This document shows positions 41,504 through 50,095 of a stretch of DNA of 64,000 bases, piece by piece (position 1 is the first letter of the stretch; each line of letters starts with the position of its first letter). The notes beneath the pieces are model-generated. The model was not told the origin of the DNA and searched no databases. It saw nothing but the letters and a program-made list of their open reading frames with translations. A program made the position numbers and the translations under genes. Source of the stretch: Constantimarinum furrinae (GTDB lineage Bacteria; Bacteroidota; Bacteroidia; Flavobacteriales; Flavobacteriaceae); NCBI RefSeq assembly GCF_014295415.1, contig NZ_CP052909.1, positions 1,984,001 to 2,048,000 of the forward strand. Direction: 5' to 3'.

Positions 41504-42295
41504 CACAAACCCTCTCTGCCGTTTGGCTTCAAATATAAGTATTCCTGCGGCCACCGAGACATTCATAGAGTCAATTTCACCTTGCATGGGAATGACGATA
41601 TTCTGAGTGCTTTGTTGCAGCCATTCTTCGGAAAGACCGGTAGCCTCAGTTCCAACTATTATAGCGCAAGCTTGTGTGAGATCTATAGTGTGATACGGTT
41701 TTGAACTCTGTAAGGCAGCACAGTAAATTGCGATATTTTTTTCTTTCAGGTAGTGCAGAATTTCTGAAGTACTTCCCGTTGCGATGCGCTTGGTGAATAT
41801 TCCACCTACACTACTGCGAATGATATTGGGATTATACAGGTCGGTTTTCGGATTGGCAAGTATGACCGCATCTACTCCGGCGGCATCGGCAGTACGTAAC
41901 AGAGCACCTATATTCCCCGGTTTCTCGGGTGCTTCAGCCACTAGGATTAATGGATTTTCCGTTATAAACTGAAGCGCTTTTAGTTGATTCACTCGACTTT
42001 CAGCTATAGCTATAATACCTTCCGTAGTACCCCGGTACGCCAGTTTTTGATATACTTCAAGACTCAGTTCGATCACTTCAGAGTTCATCGTCACGAAGTT
42101 TTCTGTATCACCGGAAAAAATGTCACGGCAAATCAACACGGTTTTCAAAACATAACCGCCCTTGATCGCCAGTTGAATTTCGCGTTGTCCTTCAATAACG
42201 AAGAGTCCTGTTTTCTTTCGTTCTCTGGATTTTTCAATCAGTTGAACCAACTGTTTCACTAACGGATTCTGAAGACTGGAAATATGTTTTTGCAT
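41501..42295 (-). CDS. TrmH/SpoU family RNA 2'-O-methyltransferase
   Basis: A 264-aa SPOUT-class RNA methyltransferase. The N-terminal substrate-binding domain begins KHISSLQNPLVKQLVQL with KTGLFVIEGQREI (about 33-45). The trefoil-knot domain carries EAPEKPGNIGALLRTADAAG (motif 1, about 122-141, with Asn and Arg), IVGTEATGLSEEWL (motif 2, about 213) and IPMQGEIDSMNVSVAAGIL (motif 3, about 235). It methylates 2'-OH in rRNA or tRNA; the exact site cannot be read. A TAACTTTA sequence, one base off the -7 box, lies 5 bp upstream of the ATG. Confidence 0.93.
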   Translation of the reverse strand: MQKHISSLQNPLVKQLVQLIEKSRERKKTGLFVIEGQREIQLAIKGGYVLKTVLICRDIFSGDTENFVTMNSEVIELSLEVYQKLAYRGTTEGIIAIAESRVNQLKALQFITENPLILVAEAPEKPGNIGALLRTADAAGVDAVILANPKTDLYNPNIIRSSVGGIFTKRIATGSTSEILHYLKEKNIAIYCAALQSSKPYHTIDLTQACAIIVGTEATGLSEEWLQQSTQNIVIPMQGEIDSMNVSVAAGILIFEAKRQRGFV

Positions 42296-42402
42296 CCTGG
42301 TAAAGTTAGGTATTTTGTAGTTTAATCATAAAGATTTCTAAAAAGCTTCCGCGCTCTGTATAAGCTTTCTTATTTTTATATAAGAAACTAAAACCAAAAC
42401 CT

Positions 42403-43209
42403 ATGAAAACCATTATGCTGTGCCTTTTCTCGTTGTTGATCCTCGCTTCCTGTAAAGATGAAAAAAAGGACGAAATGCCTGTGATCCACGATACGGTGGC
42501 AGTGGAGGACCTTCCAAAGAAAAAAGAATATCCCGAGGTAATGAACACGGTTTTTGAAGCCCATGGCGGACTGGCAACATGGAATAAATTTAATAACGTT
42601 TGTTTTGAGATGGATGGTAAAAATGGAACCGAAGTGCATACCATTTCGTTACCCAACAGACACACCAAAATTGAAACTGAAGATTGGACGATTGGTTACG
42701 ACGGAACCGATGTGTGGCTACTTGAAAACAAACCGGATTCGTATAAGGGTAATGCTCGATTTTACCATAACCTGATGTTTTATTTCTATGCGATGCCGTT
42801 TATTTTGTCTGACGACGGAATCATTTACGAAATACTACCCTCTGCCGAATTAAAGGGAAAGAATTATGATGCCGTGAAGATCTCATACAACAGTGGAGTA
42901 GGAGATTCTCCCGAAGATGAATATATCATTTATGTAGACCCGGATACCCGCCAAATGGAATGGCTGGGGTATACCGTAACCTATACGGATCAGGTAAAAA
43001 GTAACGACTGGCATTATATTAAATACGATAAATGGCAGAGCGTAAACGGAGTTATGCTCCCGGAAAAACTTACTTGGTACAATGTAAAAGATAACAAGCC
43101 TACCGGCGAGAAAAGCGATATGCGTTTTAAAAAGGTAACGGCCACAGAAACCATCCTGGCAGCGTCAACTTTTAAAAAGCCTGATGGCGCCGTTGTGATA
43201 GAGCGTTAA
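42403..43209 (+). CDS. DUF6503-like lipoprotein
   Basis: A 268-aa lipoprotein: MKTIMLCLFSLLILASC with lipobox LASC (Cys17), then an acidic/basic linker. The body begins EVMNTVFEAHGGLATWNKFN (about 46-65), which is the opening of the DUF6503 family in Bacteroidota, and ends with a beta-rich part (VDPDTRQMEWLGYTV, WYNVKDNKPTGEKSDMRF). The fold looks like a LolA/outer-membrane lipoprotein-sorting-like sheet, but this is a guess. A hairpin with 7-bp arms (42367-42386) lies 16 bp upstream. It is convergent with the GT-C gene and shares a TTAA stop. Confidence 0.82.
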   Translation: MKTIMLCLFSLLILASCKDEKKDEMPVIHDTVAVEDLPKKKEYPEVMNTVFEAHGGLATWNKFNNVCFEMDGKNGTEVHTISLPNRHTKIETEDWTIGYDGTDVWLLENKPDSYKGNARFYHNLMFYFYAMPFILSDDGIIYEILPSAELKGKNYDAVKISYNSGVGDSPEDEYIIYVDPDTRQMEWLGYTVTYTDQVKSNDWHYIKYDKWQSVNGVMLPEKLTWYNVKDNKPTGEKSDMRFKKVTATETILAASTFKKPDGAVVIER

Positions 43210-44447
43210 TTGTCTACCACATTTTTTCTGAAAGCATCCCGATACAGCAAAACATAGAGCCAGAGAATTAGCCCAAGGAACAGCGTGGCTATAAAATGAC
43301 GGTCTATCCAGAATCCACTGTAGTCCTCCAATTGTAAATAGTGCATAACTGCTTCGAGATTTAAGAAATATGCGGCACAGCCTAGCAAAGCAATACCCCA
43401 ATTCATGGATATGAGGGCATATACCACCAAAAAGATCATGGCAGGATGCGAATAGCGCTCGTGCATTTGCGTGTTGAAAAAGAAGAACAGTAGTGGAATT
43501 AAGGCCGCAGTTAACATAAATTGTTGGTTGCCGACTTTAAAATTTACTTTTTTCCTTAATGAATGTATTCCTTTTTTAAATATGGGTAGAAGCGCAAAGA
43601 AACTGGCAGTGAAGAACAGTATCAATCCCCAGTTTTTGTAAGAAATACCTATAAACGTCGTGGAATCGGGCATGCGCATTAGATCCCCGGATAATACAAG
43701 ATCCCAGAAATTAAAGGCATTCATGGAAACTACCGGGAAGTGATCCACCGAGTTTGCAACTACCTTCCAGACCGACGAAACTTCACCTTGAACGATAAAC
43801 GGTAATAGAATTAAGAGCTGTAAACCAACAGGAATACCGATCCATAGTAACAAACGATTCAGGCTAAAATTTTGGATCATAGGCGGAAAAACCATCAAGG
43901 CAATTAGCGGTAAGAAGATAATGGCCTGAAGTTTAAAATTTAAAGCCAGAATAAAAAAGACAAGACAGAGGATGATCCTTTTTTGAAAAGCAAAATAACA
44001 TGATGTGAATACGAAACAGGTGAGTATTGCATCTACCTGCCCCCAAATGATCGAATTATATAGAATCGCGATGTTCGCCAGATAAAATAGCGCGTATATT
44101 ATGGATTTATGAAGGGTATCCTCCTTGTGTCGAATGAAAAGGATCACAAACCATGCACTTATAAAATGAAATACCAGTGTAATTGCTTTTAACCAATGTA
44201 TGTTGAAGGCTATCTTAGCAGTACTTCCCTGAATTTTTCCGAAGAGATACAGTATATAATGATACAAGGGTAGATAATCTGTCCCCGAACCGTAAGCATT
44301 GCCCAATCCGTATTCGAACGTATGTACGGTCCATTTTTGCCACAACAGCATGTCCAGATGATAGCTGCTTTGTGGCATTAAGAAAATGAATAGCGCGTAA
44401 AGCAGAACACTCACCATTATATAAGTCGCTATTCCTTCAAATTTCAT
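43206..44447 (-). CDS. GT-C type membrane glycosyltransferase (Gpi18-like)
   Basis: A 413-aa polytopic protein with about ten hydrophobic segments. I choose the ATG at 44447, which begins right before the first membrane segment; an upstream ATG adds seven basic residues. The first outer loop holds SSYHLDMLLWQKWT with an acidic residue, then SGTDYLPLYHYILYLFG, a pattern I know from Gpi18-related mannosyltransferases (COG5542). Such enzymes use polyprenyl-phosphate sugars on the outer face of the membrane. No polyprenyl-sugar synthase is adjacent. Single gene, terminating against the DUF6503-like lipoprotein. Confidence 0.8.
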   Translation of the reverse strand: MKFEGIATYIMVSVLLYALFIFLMPQSSYHLDMLLWQKWTVHTFEYGLGNAYGSGTDYLPLYHYILYLFGKIQGSTAKIAFNIHWLKAITLVFHFISAWFVILFIRHKEDTLHKSIIYALFYLANIAILYNSIIWGQVDAILTCFVFTSCYFAFQKRIILCLVFFILALNFKLQAIIFLPLIALMVFPPMIQNFSLNRLLLWIGIPVGLQLLILLPFIVQGEVSSVWKVVANSVDHFPVVSMNAFNFWDLVLSGDLMRMPDSTTFIGISYKNWGLILFFTASFFALLPIFKKGIHSLRKKVNFKVGNQQFMLTAALIPLLFFFFNTQMHERYSHPAMIFLVVYALISMNWGIALLGCAAYFLNLEAVMHYLQLEDYSGFWIDRHFIATLFLGLILWLYVLLYRDAFRKNVVDN

Positions 44448-44522
44448 AATGCGAATTTTTAAATGCAAGATTTTATACAGCTAGATAAAAATAGCATATT
44501 CTGCCAAACTTGATGATGGGAG

Positions 44523-44554
44523 AACAAAAAAGCGGGAACTCTCGTCCCCGCTTT
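44523..44554 (-). terminator. Rho-independent terminator after the amidohydrolase operon
   Basis: On the minus strand, AAAGCGGG pairs with CCCGCTTT (8 bp) around a 10-nt loop, followed by a T-rich tract (TTTTTTGTT). It is placed 20 bp after the amidohydrolase stop at 44575. Confidence 0.8.
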
Positions 44555-44574
44555 CATCAATGGTTTAATTCGTA

Positions 44575-45867
44575 TTATTTTCTCGAATATTTCTCCATAT
44601 ACCGTTTCCAAAGTTCGGTTTGATGGGTTTCCAAAGACAGCGCTCTTCCGTCGATAAACGCATGGGTAAGAATGTTGGTACGCATATCAAGGGCATCCCC
44701 TTCGCTTATAAATAAGGTTGCGCTTTTCCCTGTTTCAAGAGTTCCGTAGTTTTGATCTATTCCCAGAATTTTAGCCGTATTACCGGTGATGAGTTGTAAG
44801 GCCGTCTCTTTGTCTAATCCCTGAGCCACGAGTTGTCCTGCATAAAAGGGCATGTTTCGGGTTTGAAAATTTGACGTACCCGAGTTTTCAAGAGCAACTA
44901 GCAATCCGCCATCCACCAATAACTTCGGTAATTTATAAGGAAGGTCGTAATCGTCGTCATCTCTGAAAGGGGTATTATGTGTATGCTGAATTAATACCGG
45001 CACGTTATGTTGTTTCAGAAAAGGAATGATCTTATAGGATTCATATCCTCCCACGATCACCACAGATTTTACGCCGCTTTCAATGGCTGTAGTTACGGCG
45101 TCTATGATCTCTTTTTCACCGTCGGCAGCGATGTATAATTTCTTGGAGCCATCGAACAAGCCCTGCATGGCCTTAAACCCTTCATTTGGCTGTTCCGAAT
45201 TGCCCTTGCCGTATGCCTTAGAATTAGCGATAAATCCTTTAATTACGTCAATTTCTTTGGTGTATTCTTTATTGGGTTTAAATCCTCTAGGTTCTCCCAA
45301 CCACCATCTTCCTCTTCTGAAACTGTTGGGCCAGTTGAGGTGAATTCCATCATCTACCTTTAAAGCAGCATCTTCCCAATTCCAGGCATCAAACTGAACG
45401 ATAGAGGAAGTTCCGGAAATGGTTCCGCCCTGAGGAGCGATCTGTCCTATCAAGACTCCGTTAGGCCTCATGGATTCTACTACCTTGCTTTCTGCATTAT
45501 AGGCAATTAAACTTCGAATATTAGGGATCATTTCGCCAATCTCATCCTGGTCATCACTGGCGCGTACTGCTTCTACTTCAACCAGTCCCAGAGAGCGTAC
45601 CGGAGCAATTATTCCCGGATAAATATGCTTACCGCTGGCATTGATCACTTTGCCCTTTGTTGGAGTTCCGGCACCGCCAATAGCAGTTATAACTCCGTTC
45701 TCAAAAACTATGACACAGTTTTCTATAATGTTTCCGTTTCCTATATGCGCTGTTGCACCTGTAATGGATATCGCTTCATTTTGATCGGGTGCAGGCGTTT
45801 GTTGCGCCATGCCCTTGAAACCAAAACTTAATACCAGCGCTAAAATTATATATGTTATTTTTTTCAT
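44575..45867 (-). CDS. Amidohydrolase-family protein lacking the HxH metal motif
   Basis: A 430-aa exported protein; signal peptide KKITYIILALVLSFGFKGMAQ. It has the composite-barrel N-terminus (ISITGATAHIGNGNIIENC, NASGKHIYPGIIAPV) and the C-terminal ILGIDQNYGTLETGKSATL typical of imidazolonepropionase-like amidohydrolases. Where active enzymes read DxHxH after the PG(I/F)ID turn, this one reads GIIAPVRSLG, so the first two metal ligands are gone. It is 6 bp downstream of a second, larger amidohydrolase, and the two probably work as a complex in the periplasm. Substrate unknown. Confidence 0.9.
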   Translation of the reverse strand: MKKITYIILALVLSFGFKGMAQQTPAPDQNEAISITGATAHIGNGNIIENCVIVFENGVITAIGGAGTPTKGKVINASGKHIYPGIIAPVRSLGLVEVEAVRASDDQDEIGEMIPNIRSLIAYNAESKVVESMRPNGVLIGQIAPQGGTISGTSSIVQFDAWNWEDAALKVDDGIHLNWPNSFRRGRWWLGEPRGFKPNKEYTKEIDVIKGFIANSKAYGKGNSEQPNEGFKAMQGLFDGSKKLYIAADGEKEIIDAVTTAIESGVKSVVIVGGYESYKIIPFLKQHNVPVLIQHTHNTPFRDDDDYDLPYKLPKLLVDGGLLVALENSGTSNFQTRNMPFYAGQLVAQGLDKETALQLITGNTAKILGIDQNYGTLETGKSATLFISEGDALDMRTNILTHAFIDGRALSLETHQTELWKRYMEKYSRK

Positions 45868-45873
45868 GGTTTC

Positions 45874-48831
45874 TTAATTTATGGTTTCACATTCAAAATA
45901 CTGCTTGTCCTTTCCTTTAGGCTCACGGGTCTTTCCACCACCATTCTTTTCGTCAAGCATCATTTTCATAAGTTTATTACGTTCGGCTTTAATAGTTTCT
46001 CGTTTTGCCTTATCGGTTTCAATATCGAAATAGACCGTGCCTTCTATCATTGTCTTTTCAGCTTTTGCATAAACCGAAAGGGGATTGTCGCTCCACAACA
46101 CAAGATCGGCATCCTTTCCTTCTTTTATACTACCAACTCGATCATCGATATGAAGTAGTTTCGCAGGATTTATCGTTACCATTTTCCAGGCTTCTTCTTC
46201 ACTCATTCCTCCGTATTTTACACTTTTAGCGGCTTCCTGATTGAGTCTGCGTGACATCTCACCATCATCACTGTTTATCGCCACGGTGACACCAACGCTG
46301 GACATGATGGCTGCGTTATACGGAATGGCGTCATTTACTTCAAATTTGTAGGCCCACCAGTCACTAAAGGTAGAACCGCCAACCCCATGGTCTCTCATTT
46401 TATCGGCAACTTTATATCCTTCCAGTATATGTGTAAAAGTATTTACTCTGAAACCAAAGCGTTCGGCTACTTTCATAAGCATGTTGATCTCACTCTGAAC
46501 ATAGGAGTGACAGCTAATAAATCGCTCACCATTGAGAATTTCGGCTAAAACTTCCATTTCTTCATCGTGCCGAATGAATTTTCCGCTTTTTTTATCGGCG
46601 TCGTATGCTTTGGCCCGATTAAAATAATTCACATATAATTGTTCCACCCCCATACGAGTTTGTGGAAATCTGTTAAAGCTCTGCCAGTTCGATTGCTTTA
46701 CGTTTTCTCCTAAAGCGAACTTTATAAACTTCGGACTATTATCATAGATTAAATTATCGGCATCTTCACCCCATTTCAATTTTATGATGGCCGATCTTCC
46801 TCCTATTGGGTTTGCCGATCCGTGTAAGATCTGAATGGAAGTAACACCTCCTGCAAGATTGCGATATATACTAATATCTTCGGGATCCACCACGTCTTCA
46901 ATTGTAACTTCGGCTGAAGAATTATGACCGGCCTCATTAATTGCCAAAGCTGCAATATGTGAATGCTCGTCGATGACACCGGCAGTTAAGTGCTTTCCTG
47001 TAGCATCAACTACTTTGGCACCACCGGCATTTAGGTTATTACCAATTTTTACGATCTTTCCATCACGCACCAGCACATCGGTATTGTTTAGAACTCCCGC
47101 ATCCTCTCCCGTCCACACGGTAGCATTCTTAAACAACATATCCTGTTGTTTCGGTTTCGATGTAAATCCGTAGCCCACATTAGGATAGGTAATAGGGACA
47201 ACTTCAGGTTTTTTATCACTGTCTTCTTTGTCCTTTTTTTCTGAACTTGCATTCCCTTTGCGGGTAGCCGTAAAACTCTCTTCTGAACCGTTGGGTAATA
47301 CCATTCGCCCCGAGAAGTTAGAACCGTCCTTTGGGATGATTCCCGTAGTTCTGAATACTTCATTGGTCTTGTCATTACTGAAGCTTAAGGTGATCCAGTT
47401 ATCGGTATAATCGAATTTTGTTTTAAACTTTTGATCTCCCTGTTTTACTTCGGCTTTAGGTTTCGAAGCTTCACCCGAAATATCCAGATCGAATGATCTC
47501 CCTCCGCTGCTAAACGTATACTGGCCACGGATATCCTTTTGATCCTTGTCTGCAATAAGGTGTTTTTTCCCTTGCACCCAGTTTTCATACAAAGTCGTTT
47601 CTTTGTCAAAGATATCACCGCTGGTTACGAGAAAATTCGCATACCGGCCGGGTTGTAAGCTTCCAATTTCATTACTTTTTCCTAAAAGATCTGCCGGAAT
47701 CGTAGTAAGTGCTTCAAGTGCTTTGGTTTTATCGAATCCATAAGTGATCGCTTTCAGCAATTTTGATTTTAGGTCGGCCGGACTTTTCAACTCATGTGTA
47801 GTTAGCGAAAAAACAATACCATTGTCGGCTAGAGCCTTTGGGTTTCCGGGGGCCTGGTTCCAAGCTCGCATATCCTGTAGTGAAATATAATTAGCGGCGT
47901 AGGGATTGCTTACGTCATAAGCATCAGGGAAATTCACCGGAATGATATATTTTGCGTTGGTGGCCTTAATCTTATTGATGATCTCGTATTCATCGCCTCC
48001 GCCAATGATAATATAGTTAACCCCAAACTGATCGCCTATTTTATCGGCCCTAAGGTTATTGCTTTTATTCCCGGCCTCAAAAAAAGCAGGCAGATTCTTG
48101 TTGGCGATCAGAGCTTCAAGCGAACGATCCTTGGTTTCTACATTGCCTTTTTCATACCAATCTGCATCCCAATACATTTGACGTAACAAAGCCATAGCTC
48201 CCATAAGTGAAGTAGGGTAGGATTGTCTGCTGGTCACACTTTTAGAAAAGGAAAAATAATTCCCCGATTCATCCTCAAGGATTCGGTCAGCGTCACTGGC
48301 GTCATCGTTTAAAGCGACCAGTACACCGGTTCCACGCGCAATTCCGTCCATGTTTAGCGTGTTCAATACCCCAAACCCTGCCTTTCGGAAGTTCTCCGCA
48401 GTTTTAGCATCGTATTTAAATTGTGATATCGCATTGTATTCGGGCATAATATGATCATTCCAATAGAACCCTTCTCTTGAAGGACCGTATTGTGGCGATC
48501 TACCCTGACCCTGCGCTCTTTTTGGCTTTTCAACGCCAAATCCCGTATATGGATCGATAAATGACGGATAAATATATTTCCCGTTAAGATCGATGACCAC
48601 AGAATTTTCAGGAATTGAAACAGATCTTCCCGAAGCGATCACTTTTCCATTTTGTATTAAGAGCGTACCATTCTTTACAACCTGAGTTGGAGTTATGTAC
48701 AGATTTGCATTTATAAATGCAGTGTAGTTGTTGTTTTTTTCTTTTACCCCGTCGTTCTTAGGAAAATAATCCTGAGCATTAATGAACGAAAAACAGAAAA
48801 GAAAAAACAATACAAAGTGTAGTTTTCTCAT
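45874..48831 (-). CDS. Two-domain amidohydrolase-family protein
   Basis: A 985-aa exported protein (signal KLHFVLFFLFCFSFINAQ). Domain 1 (about 30-430) has the fold landmarks (VVIDLNGKYIYPSFIDPY, then IGSLQPGRYANFLV) but reads DPYTGFG where HxH is expected. A linker (about 440-555) is rich in Lys/Asp/Gly. Domain 2 (about 565-965) keeps ligands: GVIDEHSHIAAL (HxH, about 619), ISCHSYVQSE (His), FTHILEGYK (His) and VAINSDDGEM (Asp). GSIKEGKDADLVLWS closes it. So one active and one degenerate domain. It is probably a periplasmic hydrolase of peptides or cyclic amides, with the adjacent gene as partner. Confidence 0.9.
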   Translation of the reverse strand: MRKLHFVLFFLFCFSFINAQDYFPKNDGVKEKNNNYTAFINANLYITPTQVVKNGTLLIQNGKVIASGRSVSIPENSVVIDLNGKYIYPSFIDPYTGFGVEKPKRAQGQGRSPQYGPSREGFYWNDHIMPEYNAISQFKYDAKTAENFRKAGFGVLNTLNMDGIARGTGVLVALNDDASDADRILEDESGNYFSFSKSVTSRQSYPTSLMGAMALLRQMYWDADWYEKGNVETKDRSLEALIANKNLPAFFEAGNKSNNLRADKIGDQFGVNYIIIGGGDEYEIINKIKATNAKYIIPVNFPDAYDVSNPYAANYISLQDMRAWNQAPGNPKALADNGIVFSLTTHELKSPADLKSKLLKAITYGFDKTKALEALTTIPADLLGKSNEIGSLQPGRYANFLVTSGDIFDKETTLYENWVQGKKHLIADKDQKDIRGQYTFSSGGRSFDLDISGEASKPKAEVKQGDQKFKTKFDYTDNWITLSFSNDKTNEVFRTTGIIPKDGSNFSGRMVLPNGSEESFTATRKGNASSEKKDKEDSDKKPEVVPITYPNVGYGFTSKPKQQDMLFKNATVWTGEDAGVLNNTDVLVRDGKIVKIGNNLNAGGAKVVDATGKHLTAGVIDEHSHIAALAINEAGHNSSAEVTIEDVVDPEDISIYRNLAGGVTSIQILHGSANPIGGRSAIIKLKWGEDADNLIYDNSPKFIKFALGENVKQSNWQSFNRFPQTRMGVEQLYVNYFNRAKAYDADKKSGKFIRHDEEMEVLAEILNGERFISCHSYVQSEINMLMKVAERFGFRVNTFTHILEGYKVADKMRDHGVGGSTFSDWWAYKFEVNDAIPYNAAIMSSVGVTVAINSDDGEMSRRLNQEAAKSVKYGGMSEEEAWKMVTINPAKLLHIDDRVGSIKEGKDADLVLWSDNPLSVYAKAEKTMIEGTVYFDIETDKAKRETIKAERNKLMKMMLDEKNGGGKTREPKGKDKQYFECETIN

Positions 48832-48832
48832 A

Positions 48833-48846
48833 GAAGTTAGAAGTTA
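48833..48846. repeat. Two GAAGTTA units at the start of the amidohydrolase gene
   Basis: GAAGTTA GAAGTTA, directly upstream of the ATG at 48831. It is a minimal form of the GAAGTNN 7-bp array seen at 25549-25569. Two units alone could be chance. Confidence 0.35.
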
Positions 48847-48922
48847 GTTTAAAAAAAGAAGCTTAAAGATAACAAGGGTTTTAAAAGTAACCTCAAAGAA
48901 TTGACGGTTTAACATTTAAATT

Positions 48923-49990
48923 TTAAAATGGTTTATCTTCAAAGTAATTTACAACCAAAGCCACCATATAACTATAGCTCATAATGCCTCTGGATTGATT
49001 ATTTGCTTTTAAAAATTGATCCCAGAAACCCTTTGAGAACTCTTCAAAAGGATTTTCGTATTGTGCCCAGAAATCCCGCATTTCCTTATAACTCTTTAGT
49101 ATTCCGGGATTCACCGTTTCAAGGATCTCATCGTAGGCATCCATATCCCGTCTTGCAATTTCATTAATACAATAACGCAGTGCGAAGATATATCCGCTGT
49201 ACTGAATAAATTTATCTTCATTATTTATGGTAGCAAGTGTGGCGATAAAATTGGCTTCATTTTCTGCCGCATATCCTATCTGATGTGCCTCTTCGTGACA
49301 GCTCACTACGGGAAATTTATAGGTCTTAATGAGGTTGTTTACCTGAGCCTCGCCCGAAAATGGATTGTAATATCCGCTATATCCCATATAAGTTAGCCCG
49401 AGACTCCAGCCACTTTTTTTGATGCTTCGTGGAGAATATTCAAGTTGTGGGAATTCCTTTTCAAGATTTTGATAACCATTTAGTGATTTTTTAAAGATCT
49501 CTCGCTGTGAATAGGGAAGGTCGATCTTTACACTATCTGCATACCCCAGTTCTCTATGCATGGTATTCGATTTTTCGATGAGTCGACGGGTTGTCGTAAT
49601 TAATTCTTCGGTTGTATATTGATAATCCAGTGACAGGGTTTTATGAAGTGGTTGCCTGTAATAATTAAAACCCCACAGCAAGTGAAACACAAAATAAACA
49701 AGGGAAACGGTAGCTGCAATATCTACAAAAAACCAAACAGGACGGGTTTTTAGTCTTTTTACATTTTTATACAGCCACCTCAATGCCACTATGGCAATAA
49801 GTACATAGAAGAGATCTCCAATGGAAAAGGGAATCCATCCAAAAACATAACGCGATATTTTTGAAATTACCGGGTAGATCCCTCTGCTGTAATACGATTC
49901 GACGAACTCCGGAAAATACTTTAAAAATTGTAATGCTATAACCTGAACCGGCAGTAATGTTGCCAGGATGAGACGTGTTCTGTTTTGCAT
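48923..49990 (-). CDS. DUF3810 membrane protein with HExxH motif
   Basis: A 355-aa protein. Three hydrophobic segments lie at the N-terminus (about 8-25, 52-75 and 92-112), then a soluble domain. VVSCHEEAHQIGYAAENEANF (about 221-241) contains HEEAH, a zinc-protease-type HExxH, followed by a further acidic E-x-E-A pattern as in gluzincins. This is the DUF3810 family, for which no activity is established to my knowledge. It is a single gene divergent from pepD, with a -7 box 4 bp upstream of its ATG. Confidence 0.87.
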   Translation of the reverse strand: MQNRTRLILATLLPVQVIALQFLKYFPEFVESYYSRGIYPVISKISRYVFGWIPFSIGDLFYVLIAIVALRWLYKNVKRLKTRPVWFFVDIAATVSLVYFVFHLLWGFNYYRQPLHKTLSLDYQYTTEELITTTRRLIEKSNTMHRELGYADSVKIDLPYSQREIFKKSLNGYQNLEKEFPQLEYSPRSIKKSGWSLGLTYMGYSGYYNPFSGEAQVNNLIKTYKFPVVSCHEEAHQIGYAAENEANFIATLATINNEDKFIQYSGYIFALRYCINEIARRDMDAYDEILETVNPGILKSYKEMRDFWAQYENPFEEFSKGFWDQFLKANNQSRGIMSYSYMVALVVNYFEDKPF

Positions 49991-49994
49991 AAAT

Positions 49995-50002
49995 CAAACA
50001 TA
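49995..50002 (-). promoter_or_regulatory. -7 promoter box for the DUF3810 gene
   Basis: The minus strand reads TATGTTTG, matching TAnnTTTG, 4 bp before the ATG at 49990; leaderless transcript predicted. Confidence 0.45.
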
Positions 50003-50048
50003 CAAAGAAATCTTTTACCACATTATTTTTAAACCCTGGGTAAAACCT

Positions 50049-50056
50049 TAATTTTG
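50049..50056 (+). promoter_or_regulatory. -7 promoter box for the PepD-like gene
   Basis: TAATTTTG, matching TAnnTTTG, 39 bp before the ATG at 50096. Confidence 0.45.
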
Positions 50057-50095
50057 TGTTCTAATTTTAAAACACCGCAGTTGCGGAATCGGAAT

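Noticed and set aside
42367-42386. Hairpin before the DUF6503-like gene as a riboswitch or terminator
   Set aside because: Arms are 7 bp and AT-only; there is no T-tract and no recognisable aptamer. Kept only as a note in the gene entry.
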